This document shows, in pieces, positions 14,498 through 23,022 of a stretch of 37,188 nt of DNA (positions within the stretch are counted from its first letter, which is position 1; the number at the start of each line of letters is the position of its first letter). A program made the translations under genes and the position numbers. The notes under the pieces are model-generated. The model was not told where the DNA came from. It was given only the letters and a program-made list of their open reading frames with translations, and searched no databases. Location of the stretch: contig JAIXUQ010000102.1 in assembly GCA_027483465.1 (NCBI GenBank), positions 1 to 37,188 of the forward strand, written 5' to 3'. Source of the stretch: Sphingomonadales bacterium. Its GTDB lineage: Bacteria; Pseudomonadota; Alphaproteobacteria; Sphingomonadales; Sphingomonadaceae.

Positions 14498-16351
14498 CTA
14501 CCAGCCGAACACATAGCGTTCCCGGCGCACATCGGCGGCGCCGCGCAGTGTGCCCTTGCCCGGCACCACGCCGGCCGCCACCACCCCGGTGGACACGCCA
14601 TAGGGGCCCAACACCTCCAGCTTGTGGCCGCGCGCCGCCAGGCCCTTGCGCGTCGCCTCCGGCACCCGGTCCTCGATCTCCAGCACGCCGGGCTCATCCT
14701 TCTTGATGGCGAAGCTGTTGTGGAAATGGTTGGAATTGATGCGCGGTTCCTCGATCGCGGCCTGCAGCGGCTGATCATGGATCAACACACGCAGCAGCAC
14801 GTTCATGATCTGCTGGTCCTGATTGTCACCCCCCGGCGTGCCGATGGCCAGATAGGGCTTCTCCCCCTTCAGCACCAGCGTGGGCGTCAGGGTGGTGCGC
14901 GGCCGCTTGCCCGGTGCCAGCACATTGGGGCTGGTGGCATCCAGATCAAAGATGGTCAGCCGGTTGCTCATCGGCACGCCGGTGTCGCCGGCCACATAGG
15001 CGCCGCCCAGCAGCCAGCCCGAGGAGGGCGTGCAGCTGAACAGATTGCCGGCGGCGTCCACAACCTCGATGGCGGTGGTGTCGGCACTCGGCCCGGCCGG
15101 GCGCTTCAACATATGCGGCAAAAATTCCGGCGTGCGCCGGGTCCGGCCCTCGTGCGCCCAGGGATTGCCATAGCGATGGGCCAGGCTGGCCATCGGCCCG
15201 ATCAGCTTTGCCCGCTCGGCGGCATAGGCCTTTGACAACAGGCCCTTGCCCGGCACATCGGCAAAATCGGGATCGCCAAAGAACATGTTGCGATCATCAA
15301 AGGCCAGCTTGATGCTTTCGGCCAGCGTGTGGAGATAGGCCTCCGATCCGGGTGGCAGCGCGGCGATGCCGGCGGCTTCGGCAATGTTGAGCGCCATCAG
15401 CAGCGCCGGCCCCTGGCTCCAGAAACCGCCCTTCAACACGCGGTGGCCGAACACCTCCACGCTCGCCGGCGTCTCCAGCCTGCCCTTGTAGCCCGCCAGA
15501 TCGGCATAGCGCAGCAGGCCGCCATCGGCCTCAACCGCCGCTGCCATGCGGCGCGCGATGTCGCCGGTGTAAAAGGCATCGCGCCCGGCCTGGATGGCCT
15601 TCACCCGATCCTTGCCGGCGGCCATCGCGGCGGCATCGGCCGCTGCGATGGTGCGCAGCGTGCGCGCCAGATTGGGCTGGCGGAACATCTGCCCGGTGCG
15701 CGGCGGCGTGCCATCGGGATAATAGGTGCGGCGCGCCCAATCCCACTGCGATGTCGCCTTCTGCTGGCTGGCGAACACCTCGGCCAGGAAGTTATACATC
15801 ACAAAGCCGTCCGCCAGTTCGATCGCGGGCTGCATCACCTGCGACAGGCTCATGCTGCCATTGAACTGCAGCGCCAGCGCCATGGCATCCACCACGGCCG
15901 GGATGGTGCCGCCGTTGGGGCCGTTGCCGGGAATCACGCCGGCAGCGGCAAACACCTCCGGCCGGGCCAGCCCCGGCGCGGTGCCCTGCCCGTTCACCAC
16001 CACACTGCGGCCGCTCTTCACATCATGGATGATGGCCGGCGCTTCCCCGCCAAAGCCGAAGTGGGAGATTTCGGTGACCGCCGCGGCAAACACCGCCGCC
16101 ACCCCGGCATCGGTGGCATTGCCGCCGGCCATCAGCATGCGGATGCCGGCGGCGCAGGCATAATGGCGCCCGGCCGAAACAATGCCAAAGCTGCCGGTGA
16201 TCTCGGGGCGCAGCGTTTCCCCGGCGCTGATCAGCCGCGTCGGTTCCACCGGGCCGGCCTGCGCCCGCAGCGGATCGCTGGCCAGTGTCGCCGCGCTGGC
16301 CAGCAACATTGCCGCCACGTCGCGCCGGGTGGCGCCTTCTGCCTGCTTCAT
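14498..16351 (-). CDS. Gamma-glutamyltranspeptidase-family hydrolase, Tat-like signal
   Basis: A 617-residue Ntn-hydrolase precursor. The N-terminus has a twin-arginine motif (TRRDVAAMLLASAATLA, R9-R10), suggesting Tat export to the periplasm. The self-cleavage site and catalytic nucleophile is T425, the first Thr of DTTAIEVVDAAGN, giving a large subunit of about 390 residues and a small one of about 190. Family phrases GGNATDAGVAA and GGTIPAVVDAMALALQFNGSMSL are present. The canonical 'FRExAP' arginine that holds the donor alpha-carboxylate is absent: the region reads NGQGTAPG (residues 120-127), as in the YwrD-like branch. The position after TT, usually His, is Ala. Gamma-glutamyl transfer is therefore not certain and another amide may be cleaved. 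It follows the large TBDR by 13 bases and is co-transcribed with it. Confidence 0.82.
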   Translation of the reverse strand: MKQAEGATRRDVAAMLLASAATLASDPLRAQAGPVEPTRLISAGETLRPEITGSFGIVSAGRHYACAAGIRMLMAGGNATDAGVAAVFAAAVTEISHFGFGGEAPAIIHDVKSGRSVVVNGQGTAPGLARPEVFAAAGVIPGNGPNGGTIPAVVDAMALALQFNGSMSLSQVMQPAIELADGFVMYNFLAEVFASQQKATSQWDWARRTYYPDGTPPRTGQMFRQPNLARTLRTIAAADAAAMAAGKDRVKAIQAGRDAFYTGDIARRMAAAVEADGGLLRYADLAGYKGRLETPASVEVFGHRVLKGGFWSQGPALLMALNIAEAAGIAALPPGSEAYLHTLAESIKLAFDDRNMFFGDPDFADVPGKGLLSKAYAAERAKLIGPMASLAHRYGNPWAHEGRTRRTPEFLPHMLKRPAGPSADTTAIEVVDAAGNLFSCTPSSGWLLGGAYVAGDTGVPMSNRLTIFDLDATSPNVLAPGKRPRTTLTPTLVLKGEKPYLAIGTPGGDNQDQQIMNVLLRVLIHDQPLQAAIEEPRINSNHFHNSFAIKKDEPGVLEIEDRVPEATRKGLAARGHKLEVLGPYGVSTGVVAAGVVPGKGTLRGAADVRRERYVFGW

Positions 16352-16364
16352 GCCTGCCGCCCCT

Positions 16365-19300
16365 TCAGAAAGCCTTGGAGATGTTCATGTACCAATAGCG
16401 CTGTTGCGGCGCATAGAGGGCGGAAAAATAGCCGGTGGAAGCCAGCGGCGGCGCCAGATTGCCGATGTTGCGCGCGCCGATGGTGATGGCGGTGCCGTTC
16501 AGCGCATCGTCCGTTTCGAACCGGTAGGTGAGGAACATGTTCACCGTTGTCTGCCCGCCCACCGGGAAAGGATTGGCCGCCGCATCGCGCACCGCATTCT
16601 GCACGATGCGATCGATGTATTGCACGAACGTGCCCACCGTCACGGCGCCCAGCGTCCAGATAAGATTGCCGGTCAGCCGCCATTCCGGTTGGCCATCGAT
16701 GCCGACGAAATCGCCGCCGCCGGTGATCGGCACGCCGGCATTGATGGTGCCGGCAGCCTTGGCATTGATCAGTTCCTGCACCGGCGGCGGGGCCGCCACC
16801 TCATAGCGGATCAGCTTGGTGGCGTTGAGGTTGAGCGCGAAATTGCCGATTGCCGCCGTGTTCAGCCGGTAATCCAGATTGAAATCAATGCCCTCCACCG
16901 TGACCGGCTGGAGATTTTCGAAATTGGCCAGCACGAATTGCAGTTCGCCCACCGGCGCAAGGCTGGTGCCGGCCACCGCGGCGATATCATCGGCAGTGGG
17001 GGCAGCGCGCACGGCGTTGACATTGGTGGTGCCGCCCACCCGGCGCAGATAATCCAGATTGAGCTGGTTCTGGAAATCGAGCAAGCCCACCACATTCTTC
17101 TGGGCGATGCGCCAGCGGTCAACCGTGATGTTCAGTTGCCCCCAGCCATCGGGCAGCGGCGGCGCCACGATCACGCCCAGGTTCCAGCTTTCCGACTCCT
17201 CCGGTTTCAGATTGGGGTTGCCGCCCGAACGGCGCAGCACCGAGATGTTGCGGTTGCACTGGCTGAAATTGGTGATGCGCCCGGCGCGCAGATCGGCCTC
17301 GCACAGCGTATATTCCACCCCGGTGTTCACGCGATCGAGCGCGGCGGTGTTGATCACCTCCAGGTTGGGGGCGCGGAAACCCTGGCCCCAGCTGCCGCGC
17401 AGGGTGAGACCCTTGAACATCTCCCACGCCGCCGAAACCTTGGGCTTGGCCACGCTGCCAACGTCGGAATAATCCTCATAGCGGCCGGCTGCCTGCACGT
17501 CGAAGGCGCGCACCAGCGGCACGTTCATGTCGGCATTGATGATCGGAACCGCCAGTTCCAGATAGGCCGATTTCACGTTGCGCTTGCCGAACACGTCGGG
17601 ACTGGGGCTGGCACCGGCCAGATCCGAGCCATAGAAAATGCCGGTCACGCTGTCGGTATAGGTGATGTCGGTGCCGCGCACGCCGCCCTGGCGGGCATCG
17701 CGATTGTCGCGGAATGTCTCCTCGCGATACTCGATGCCGGCGGCGATGCCGATGCTGTTGCCGGCCCACAGGCCGAGCAGTTCGTTGTTGGACACGCGCA
17801 AATCCCACAGCGCCAGCGTCGTCTTGGTGGCGCGCACCGCCTTGACGCGGAAACTGTCGATGGTGGCCTGCGGGTTGACCGTGCAATCGCCAATGCCCGG
17901 CGTGGTCAGGCAGCCACCGTTGAACGGGTTGTAGGCATCGGGCGTGGTGCGGTTGATCGCGGCCTGCAAAGCGGTGTTGGACAGGCCATCGGCCACGTCC
18001 CGCGCGGTGGCCCAGGTGTAGAGCAGCGCCGATTCCCAGTGCCACTTGCCAAGCTCGCCCTTCAGCCCGCCGAGCAGACGATATTGATAATTGCTCACCT
18101 CCACCTGGCGCGGCCCGGCATCGACATAGTTCAGGGCAGCGATGGTGACCGGCAGGCCGGTGGTGGGGATGTTGAGGCCGGGCAGCCGGTTGGGCGAACC
18201 AACCGCCCCCAGCGGGTTCCAATAGGCATTGGCCGCCACCGTGATCGGAATATTGGCCAGGCTGCCGCCCGATGAGACCTGGGCATCGGTGCGGCCGTAG
18301 TAGAATCCGGCCTCGCTGAAGAACTGGATATCCTCGGTCACATCATAGGTGGCAAAGCTGAACAGGTTGATCCGGTCCACGCTGGGCTGGGTGGTGAGGC
18401 CGGGGAAGCTGGCGACATTGTCAAAGCGCAGATTGGCATCGGCCCCGGCCATTTCGGTGGTGCCAACCCCGTCATCATAGCAGACCCCGGTGGTGGTGCT
18501 GGCCACCCGGCAGCCCGCGTTGCTGTTGGGCTGGACATGAAATTGCCGCGATGCGTTGGTGATCGGCGTGCCGTTGCTGGTGATGATGCCCGAACCGGTG
18601 GCGCGGAACGTGCCCCACGGCGTTGAGGTGCTGGTGCCATTGAAGGCGGCGACATTGGCAAAGCTGGTGCCGGCCACCAGCGGCCGCCGATCAAGAAAGG
18701 CCGTATAGGGTTGATCGGCCAGCAGCAGCTTGGTCTTGTGGGCATAGCCGGCAAACAGCGTGACATGGCCGCGGCCCTTGGCAAAATCGGTGCCCACCAG
18801 CGTGTTGATCTGGAATTCGCGCAGGCCGGTGCCTTCGGCGCCGCCATATTGCAGATCGAATTTGGCGCCGTTGAACTTGTCGTTCAGCACATTGTTGACA
18901 ACGCCGGCCACGGCGTCAGACCCATAAAGCGCCGCCGCCCCGTCACGCAGGATTTCCACGCGCGAAATCGCGCCGACCGGGATGGTGTTGGCATTATAGC
19001 CAAAGGTGGGCACACCGGAATCGATCACCCCGGTGATGGCCTGGCTGGTGGGATGGAGCACGCTGCGGCGGCCGTTGATCAGCACCAGCGTGTTGCCATT
19101 GCCCAGGCCGCGCAGCGAGATGGTGGAGACATCGCCGCGCGCCGCGTTGGGGCTGCCGCCGCCCAGCACCTGCTCGTTGAAGGTGACACCGCCCAGGCTG
19201 GGAATGGAGCGGAACAGATCCGCGCCCGAAACCGCTGCCACCGCCTGGATCTGCTCGGTGCTCACCACGCTCAAGGGGGTGGCGCCGGTGTCCTTGGCGC

Positions 19301-19496
19301 CGCGGATCTGCGAGCCGGTGACAACGATTTCCTCCACCTTTTCCTCGTCGGCCGCCGCCACCGGCTGATCGCCGGCATGCGCGACAGCAGCCATCAGCAG
19401 GCTGATGCTGGTTGCGGTGAGCGCGGTGCCAGCACGCATGGCCATACGCCGATGCAAAGGGCCCGAACGCTGAACAAAATTGCCAATGCTGCGCAT
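16365..19496 (-). CDS. Large TonB-dependent receptor, first gene of the GGT operon
   Basis: A 1043-residue outer-membrane receptor, at the long end for TBDRs. An extended N-terminus with two clusters of basic residues leads into a signal segment (AGTALTATSISLLMAAVAHA). A TonB box (EKVEEIVVTGSQI) and a plug follow with FRSIPSLGG, LRGLGNGNTLVLINGRR, ILRDGAAALYGSDAVAGVVN, and then the barrel. NPNLKPEESESWNLGV and the final aromatic residue (YMNISKAF) are typical barrel-end features. This plug style (NTLVLINGRR, DGAAALYGSDA) is common in sphingomonad and xanthomonad receptors for peptides or glycans. ATG at 19496 is preferred to the upstream in-frame ATG at 19601 because GGGAGAGG precedes it at a good distance. 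The gene drives a GGT-like hydrolase and diverges from a Tat-exported amidohydrolase, which suggests a shared substrate. Confidence 0.9.
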   Translation of the reverse strand: MRSIGNFVQRSGPLHRRMAMRAGTALTATSISLLMAAVAHAGDQPVAAADEEKVEEIVVTGSQIRGAKDTGATPLSVVSTEQIQAVAAVSGADLFRSIPSLGGVTFNEQVLGGGSPNAARGDVSTISLRGLGNGNTLVLINGRRSVLHPTSQAITGVIDSGVPTFGYNANTIPVGAISRVEILRDGAAALYGSDAVAGVVNNVLNDKFNGAKFDLQYGGAEGTGLREFQINTLVGTDFAKGRGHVTLFAGYAHKTKLLLADQPYTAFLDRRPLVAGTSFANVAAFNGTSTSTPWGTFRATGSGIITSNGTPITNASRQFHVQPNSNAGCRVASTTTGVCYDDGVGTTEMAGADANLRFDNVASFPGLTTQPSVDRINLFSFATYDVTEDIQFFSEAGFYYGRTDAQVSSGGSLANIPITVAANAYWNPLGAVGSPNRLPGLNIPTTGLPVTIAALNYVDAGPRQVEVSNYQYRLLGGLKGELGKWHWESALLYTWATARDVADGLSNTALQAAINRTTPDAYNPFNGGCLTTPGIGDCTVNPQATIDSFRVKAVRATKTTLALWDLRVSNNELLGLWAGNSIGIAAGIEYREETFRDNRDARQGGVRGTDITYTDSVTGIFYGSDLAGASPSPDVFGKRNVKSAYLELAVPIINADMNVPLVRAFDVQAAGRYEDYSDVGSVAKPKVSAAWEMFKGLTLRGSWGQGFRAPNLEVINTAALDRVNTGVEYTLCEADLRAGRITNFSQCNRNISVLRRSGGNPNLKPEESESWNLGVIVAPPLPDGWGQLNITVDRWRIAQKNVVGLLDFQNQLNLDYLRRVGGTTNVNAVRAAPTADDIAAVAGTSLAPVGELQFVLANFENLQPVTVEGIDFNLDYRLNTAAIGNFALNLNATKLIRYEVAAPPPVQELINAKAAGTINAGVPITGGGDFVGIDGQPEWRLTGNLIWTLGAVTVGTFVQYIDRIVQNAVRDAAANPFPVGGQTTVNMFLTYRFETDDALNGTAITIGARNIGNLAPPLASTGYFSALYAPQQRYWYMNISKAF

Positions 19497-19823
19497 GAAC
19501 AAAACCTCTCCCGGCTGCACGCTCTGCCAGACGCGCCAAAAAAGGTTATGGAACGAGCCTTCCCCTGCCCAGCCGGCAGTGCTGCCAGCAAGACCAATCA
19601 TCCTGTTGTTGTGTCACCCCATTGAATCTACATGACAAGAAATCGCCTGAACGTTGCCTCGACACTTGATTTGCACAAGCCAACGCACAAAATTCTCATC
19701 ATGCTGCTTTGATAGGTAACAATTCTGACATTCTCGCCATATGTCGTTTGCCGTAGCAATCGCGCGGCGGCATCAGCCTATCATGCACGCTGGGTGATTA
19801 TGGCCGGCAACAGGGGGCAAGGC
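19497..19823. other. Divergent control region between the large TBDR and the amidohydrolase
   Basis: The stretch 19620-19760 is clearly A/T-richer than its surroundings and must hold promoters for both directions. Candidate -35 hexamers are TTGATT near 19667 and TTGATA near 19710 on the plus strand, and TTGTGC and TTGTTA on the minus strand; none has a convincing -10 at 16-18 bases. No palindromic operator or riboswitch-like structure was recognised, and no regulator gene is adjacent. The in-frame GTG at 19794 and ATG at 19800 could lengthen the amidohydrolase into this region. Confidence 0.5.
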
Positions 19824-22800
19824 ATGGTGACGCGCAGCGACAAGCAGCCGGGGATCGACCGGCGCAGCCTGTTCGGGCTGGGCATCGGAGCAGCGGCCGT
19901 GCCGCTGGCATCGACGGCACCGGCCGCCGGCGCGGTGGGCACCAGCCAGCGCCGCATGGTCAGCATCGATGAAGCCACCAATGTCGCTCTCGCCCTGTCC
20001 CCCGATGGCCGCACCCTTGCCTTTGATCTGTTCGGCGTGCTCTGGACCCTGCCGGCCGGCGGCGGTGCGGCACGGCGGCTGTCGGGCGAGTTTGATGATC
20101 TGGCCCAGCCGGACTGGATGGCCGATGGCAGGCGGCTGGTGTTCCAATCCTATCGCACCGGCCATTTCCACATCTGGTCGTGCGCCGCCGATGGCAGCGA
20201 CTGGCGCCAGCACACCGATGGCCTGCACGACAATCGCGAGGTGCGCGCCTCCCCCGATGGCCGCTGGCTGGCCTTTTCCTCTGACCGGGCCGATGGCCGT
20301 TATGCCATCCACCTGCTCGAACTGGCGACCGGCGCCATCCGCATGCTGTCGCGCGGCCCGGGGCAGGACAGTGAGCCCTGCTGGTCGCCCGACAGCCAGC
20401 GCATCGCCTGGGTGAGTGATGGCAACAAGCTGGTGGTGAGCGACCTGGCCGGCGACGCCAGCGTGGCCGCCGCGGTGCCGGCCTCGGCCGATCGCAGCCG
20501 CCCGTCCGAAATTCGCAGCCCCGGCTTCGCGCCCGATGGCAGCCTGGCCTACAGCATTGTCACCGCCGGCGCCGTCACGCTGATGGCGCGCGGCAAGCCG
20601 TTGATCAGCGGGGCGGATTATTACCCGTTCCGCCCGGCCTTCGCCGCCGATGGCAGCCTGTTTTATGGTGCCACCGGCAAGCTGCGCCGGCGCGCACCCG
20701 ACGGCAGCTCCGCCATCGTGCCGTTCCGCTTGAGCGTGCCGGTCAGCACCCCCAGCTACACCCGCCACCGCCAGGCGGTGGCGACAGCCGGGCCACAGCC
20801 GGCCATCGGCATCCATGCGCCGATGCTGTCCCGCGATGGTCGCCAGGTGCTGCTGCGGGCGCTCAACGATATCTGGCTGCTGCCGGTGGGCGGCACGCCG
20901 CAGCGGCTGGTGGCCGATGCCGCGTTCAAGTGCGATCCGGCCTGGTCTCCCGATGGCAAGGAGATCGTCTATGCCAGCGATCGCGGCGGCACGCTTGATC
21001 TGTGGGTGCGCACGCTGGCCAGCGGGGTTGACCGGCAGTTGACCAATCTGAAGGGCCAGGCCGCCGTCTCGCCGGCCTGGTCCCCCGATGGCAGCCAGGT
21101 GGCCTTTCTGGATCAGGCCGGCGCGCTGCACACGGTGGATGTCGCCTCCGGCCGGGTGCAGCGCCGCTATGATGCGCTGTGGGAACCGGGCCGGCCCAGC
21201 TGGTCGCCCGATGGCCGCTATGTTGCCATGGCCGCCTTCAAGCCGGTGACGCCGCGTTACCGCGAGGGCTATAGCGAGATCCTGATCATCGATCTGGTCA
21301 GCGGGCGCGGCCGTTATCACCCGGTGGGGCCTGGGAAATCCATCGCCACGCGCGGCGATGATGGCCCGGTCTGGTCGCCCGATGGCCGCCACCTTGCTTA
21401 TGTCATGGGCTCAACGCTGTGGGTGATGCCGGTGGCCGGCGATGGCACGCCCACGGGTGCGCCCCGCCAGATCACCAGCGAAGTGACCGACGCGCCCAGC
21501 TGGCGCGGCGATTCGGCCGCCCTCCTCTATCTCAACAATGGCCAGTTGCGGCTGGTGGGGCTGGATGGCGGGCCGGCCAGCAACATCGCCTGCCCGATCA
21601 GCTGGGCCGCCGCCCGGCCGCCGGCCCGGACGCTGGTGCGCGCCGGCCGGCTGTGGGACGGAGTGGCCGATACGGCGCGCGGCCCCGCCGATGTGCTGAT
21701 CGAAGGGGAGCGCATCGCCGCCATCCGCCCGGCCAGCGGGCCGCTGCCGGCCGCCGGCGGGGCTGCCGACGTGGTGATCGATGGCAGCGGCCTCACCGCC
21801 ATGCCTGGCCTGATCGACATGCACACCCACCGCCAGATGCAGGGCTATGGCTATGGCGACCGCATGGACCGGCTGTTTCTGGCCATGGGCATCACCGCCA
21901 CCCGCTCGCCGGGCTGCCCGGCCTATCAGATGGTGGAAGCGCGCGAGGCGCTGGCCAGCGGCGCCCGCATCGGCCCGCGCCATTTCGCCACCGGCGAGGC
22001 CATCGATGGCAGCCGCATCTTCTACAATTTCATGCGGCCGGTGACGGAAACCGGGCAGATGGCGCTGGAGATGCAGCGCGCCAAGGCGCTGGGCTATGAC
22101 ATGATCAAGACCTATGTGCGGATGACGCACAAGGTCCAGGCTGAAGCCACCGCCATGGCCCATGCGCTGGGCCTGCATGTCGCCAGCCATTATCACTATC
22201 CGGCGCTGGCCAGCGGCGTTGACTGCATGGAGCATCTGGGCGCCACCAGCCGCTATGGCTATTCGCGCACCGTCACCGCGCTGGGAGCGGGCTATGGCGA
22301 TGTGAACCGGCTGTTTGCCGCGGCCAAGGCCGCACGCACGCCCACGCTGTTTTCATCGGGCGTGCTGATGGGCGAAGATCCCAGCCTGCCCAGCGATAGG
22401 CGGGTGCGCAGCCTGCTGCCGGCGTGGGATCTGGCCAAGCTGGATGCCCGCGTGGCGGCGATCAGGGCCGGCGACACAGCCCCGCAACTGGCGACGCTGC
22501 AACGCAATGTCGAGCAGATCAAGGCGACCATGGCGCTGGGCCATCATGTGATTGCCGGCACCGATGCGCCCATCGATTTCGTCGCCATCAGCCTGCACCT
22601 CAATCTGCGCGGCATGACGCGTTTTGGCATCCGGCCCGTCGATGCGCTGCGCACCGCGACCAGCCATGCCGGCGCCTTTCTGGCCGAACCGGTGGGCGAA
22701 CTCGGCCCCGGCCGCATGGCCGATCTGCTGCTGGTGGGCGGTGATCCGCTGGCCGATGTCGCCGCCGCCGCCGATGTGCGCCACATCATTCTGGGCGGCA

Positions 22801-23015
22801 TGGCGCACACGCCAGGCAGCATCGTCGGCCGCTTTGCCGCCCCCACCGCGCCGCAGCGCAGCGGCCTCGCCCGGCTGGCGCCCGAATATGCCGCCGCCCC
22901 GGCCCCGCTCAGCCTCGCCAGCGCTGCCGATGGCTATTGGTGGCATGACGCCGCCTGGGTGGAAGGCAGCCGCGGCGCCTGCTGCCCCGATCACGCCGCC
23001 AGTCTGGCGGTGTGA
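19824..23015 (+). CDS. Tat-exported TolB-like beta-propeller fused to an amidohydrolase
   Basis: A 1063-residue protein. The N-terminus has a twin-arginine signal (IDRRSLFGLGIGAAAV, R13-R14), so the folded enzyme is exported to the periplasm. Residues about 35-600 carry repeated PD40/TolB-type blades, each with a form of 'P.WSPDG..IAY.S', forming one or two propellers. The C-terminal third is a metal-dependent amidohydrolase: the HxH pair H667 and H669 in DMHTHRQ, the possible bridging lysine in DMIKTYVRM, HYHYP, MEHLG, and the catalytic aspartate D914 in GTDAPIDF, followed by GELGPGRMADLLLVGGDP. This layout is seen in exported imidazolonepropionase/prolidase-like hydrolases that cut peptides or cyclic amides. 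The ATG at 19824 gives the best Tat leader. It is divergent from the TBDR-GGT operon. Confidence 0.87.
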   Translation: MVTRSDKQPGIDRRSLFGLGIGAAAVPLASTAPAAGAVGTSQRRMVSIDEATNVALALSPDGRTLAFDLFGVLWTLPAGGGAARRLSGEFDDLAQPDWMADGRRLVFQSYRTGHFHIWSCAADGSDWRQHTDGLHDNREVRASPDGRWLAFSSDRADGRYAIHLLELATGAIRMLSRGPGQDSEPCWSPDSQRIAWVSDGNKLVVSDLAGDASVAAAVPASADRSRPSEIRSPGFAPDGSLAYSIVTAGAVTLMARGKPLISGADYYPFRPAFAADGSLFYGATGKLRRRAPDGSSAIVPFRLSVPVSTPSYTRHRQAVATAGPQPAIGIHAPMLSRDGRQVLLRALNDIWLLPVGGTPQRLVADAAFKCDPAWSPDGKEIVYASDRGGTLDLWVRTLASGVDRQLTNLKGQAAVSPAWSPDGSQVAFLDQAGALHTVDVASGRVQRRYDALWEPGRPSWSPDGRYVAMAAFKPVTPRYREGYSEILIIDLVSGRGRYHPVGPGKSIATRGDDGPVWSPDGRHLAYVMGSTLWVMPVAGDGTPTGAPRQITSEVTDAPSWRGDSAALLYLNNGQLRLVGLDGGPASNIACPISWAAARPPARTLVRAGRLWDGVADTARGPADVLIEGERIAAIRPASGPLPAAGGAADVVIDGSGLTAMPGLIDMHTHRQMQGYGYGDRMDRLFLAMGITATRSPGCPAYQMVEAREALASGARIGPRHFATGEAIDGSRIFYNFMRPVTETGQMALEMQRAKALGYDMIKTYVRMTHKVQAEATAMAHALGLHVASHYHYPALASGVDCMEHLGATSRYGYSRTVTALGAGYGDVNRLFAAAKAARTPTLFSSGVLMGEDPSLPSDRRVRSLLPAWDLAKLDARVAAIRAGDTAPQLATLQRNVEQIKATMALGHHVIAGTDAPIDFVAISLHLNLRGMTRFGIRPVDALRTATSHAGAFLAEPVGELGPGRMADLLLVGGDPLADVAAAADVRHIILGGMAHTPGSIVGRFAAPTAPQRSGLARLAPEYAAAPAPLSLASAADGYWWHDAAWVEGSRGACCPDHAASLAV
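22992..23014. terminator. Short hairpin between convergent amidohydrolase and GH3 genes
   Basis: CACGCCGCCAG and CTGGCGGTGTG pair around a minimal loop, with one G-T wobble, over the last codons of the amidohydrolase and 8 bases from the GH3 stop. The position between converging genes fits a bidirectional terminator, but there is no U-tract on either strand. Confidence 0.35.
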
Positions 23016-23022
23016 AACGGGA

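Noticed and set aside
16182-18275. A 697-residue open frame on the plus strand opposite the large TBDR
   Set aside because: It is an antisense shadow without domains; the minus frame is a convincing receptor.
19773-21392. A 539-residue open frame on the minus strand opposite the propeller part of the amidohydrolase
   Set aside because: It is low-complexity His, Gly and Arg-rich translation with no motif; the plus frame has WSPDG blades.
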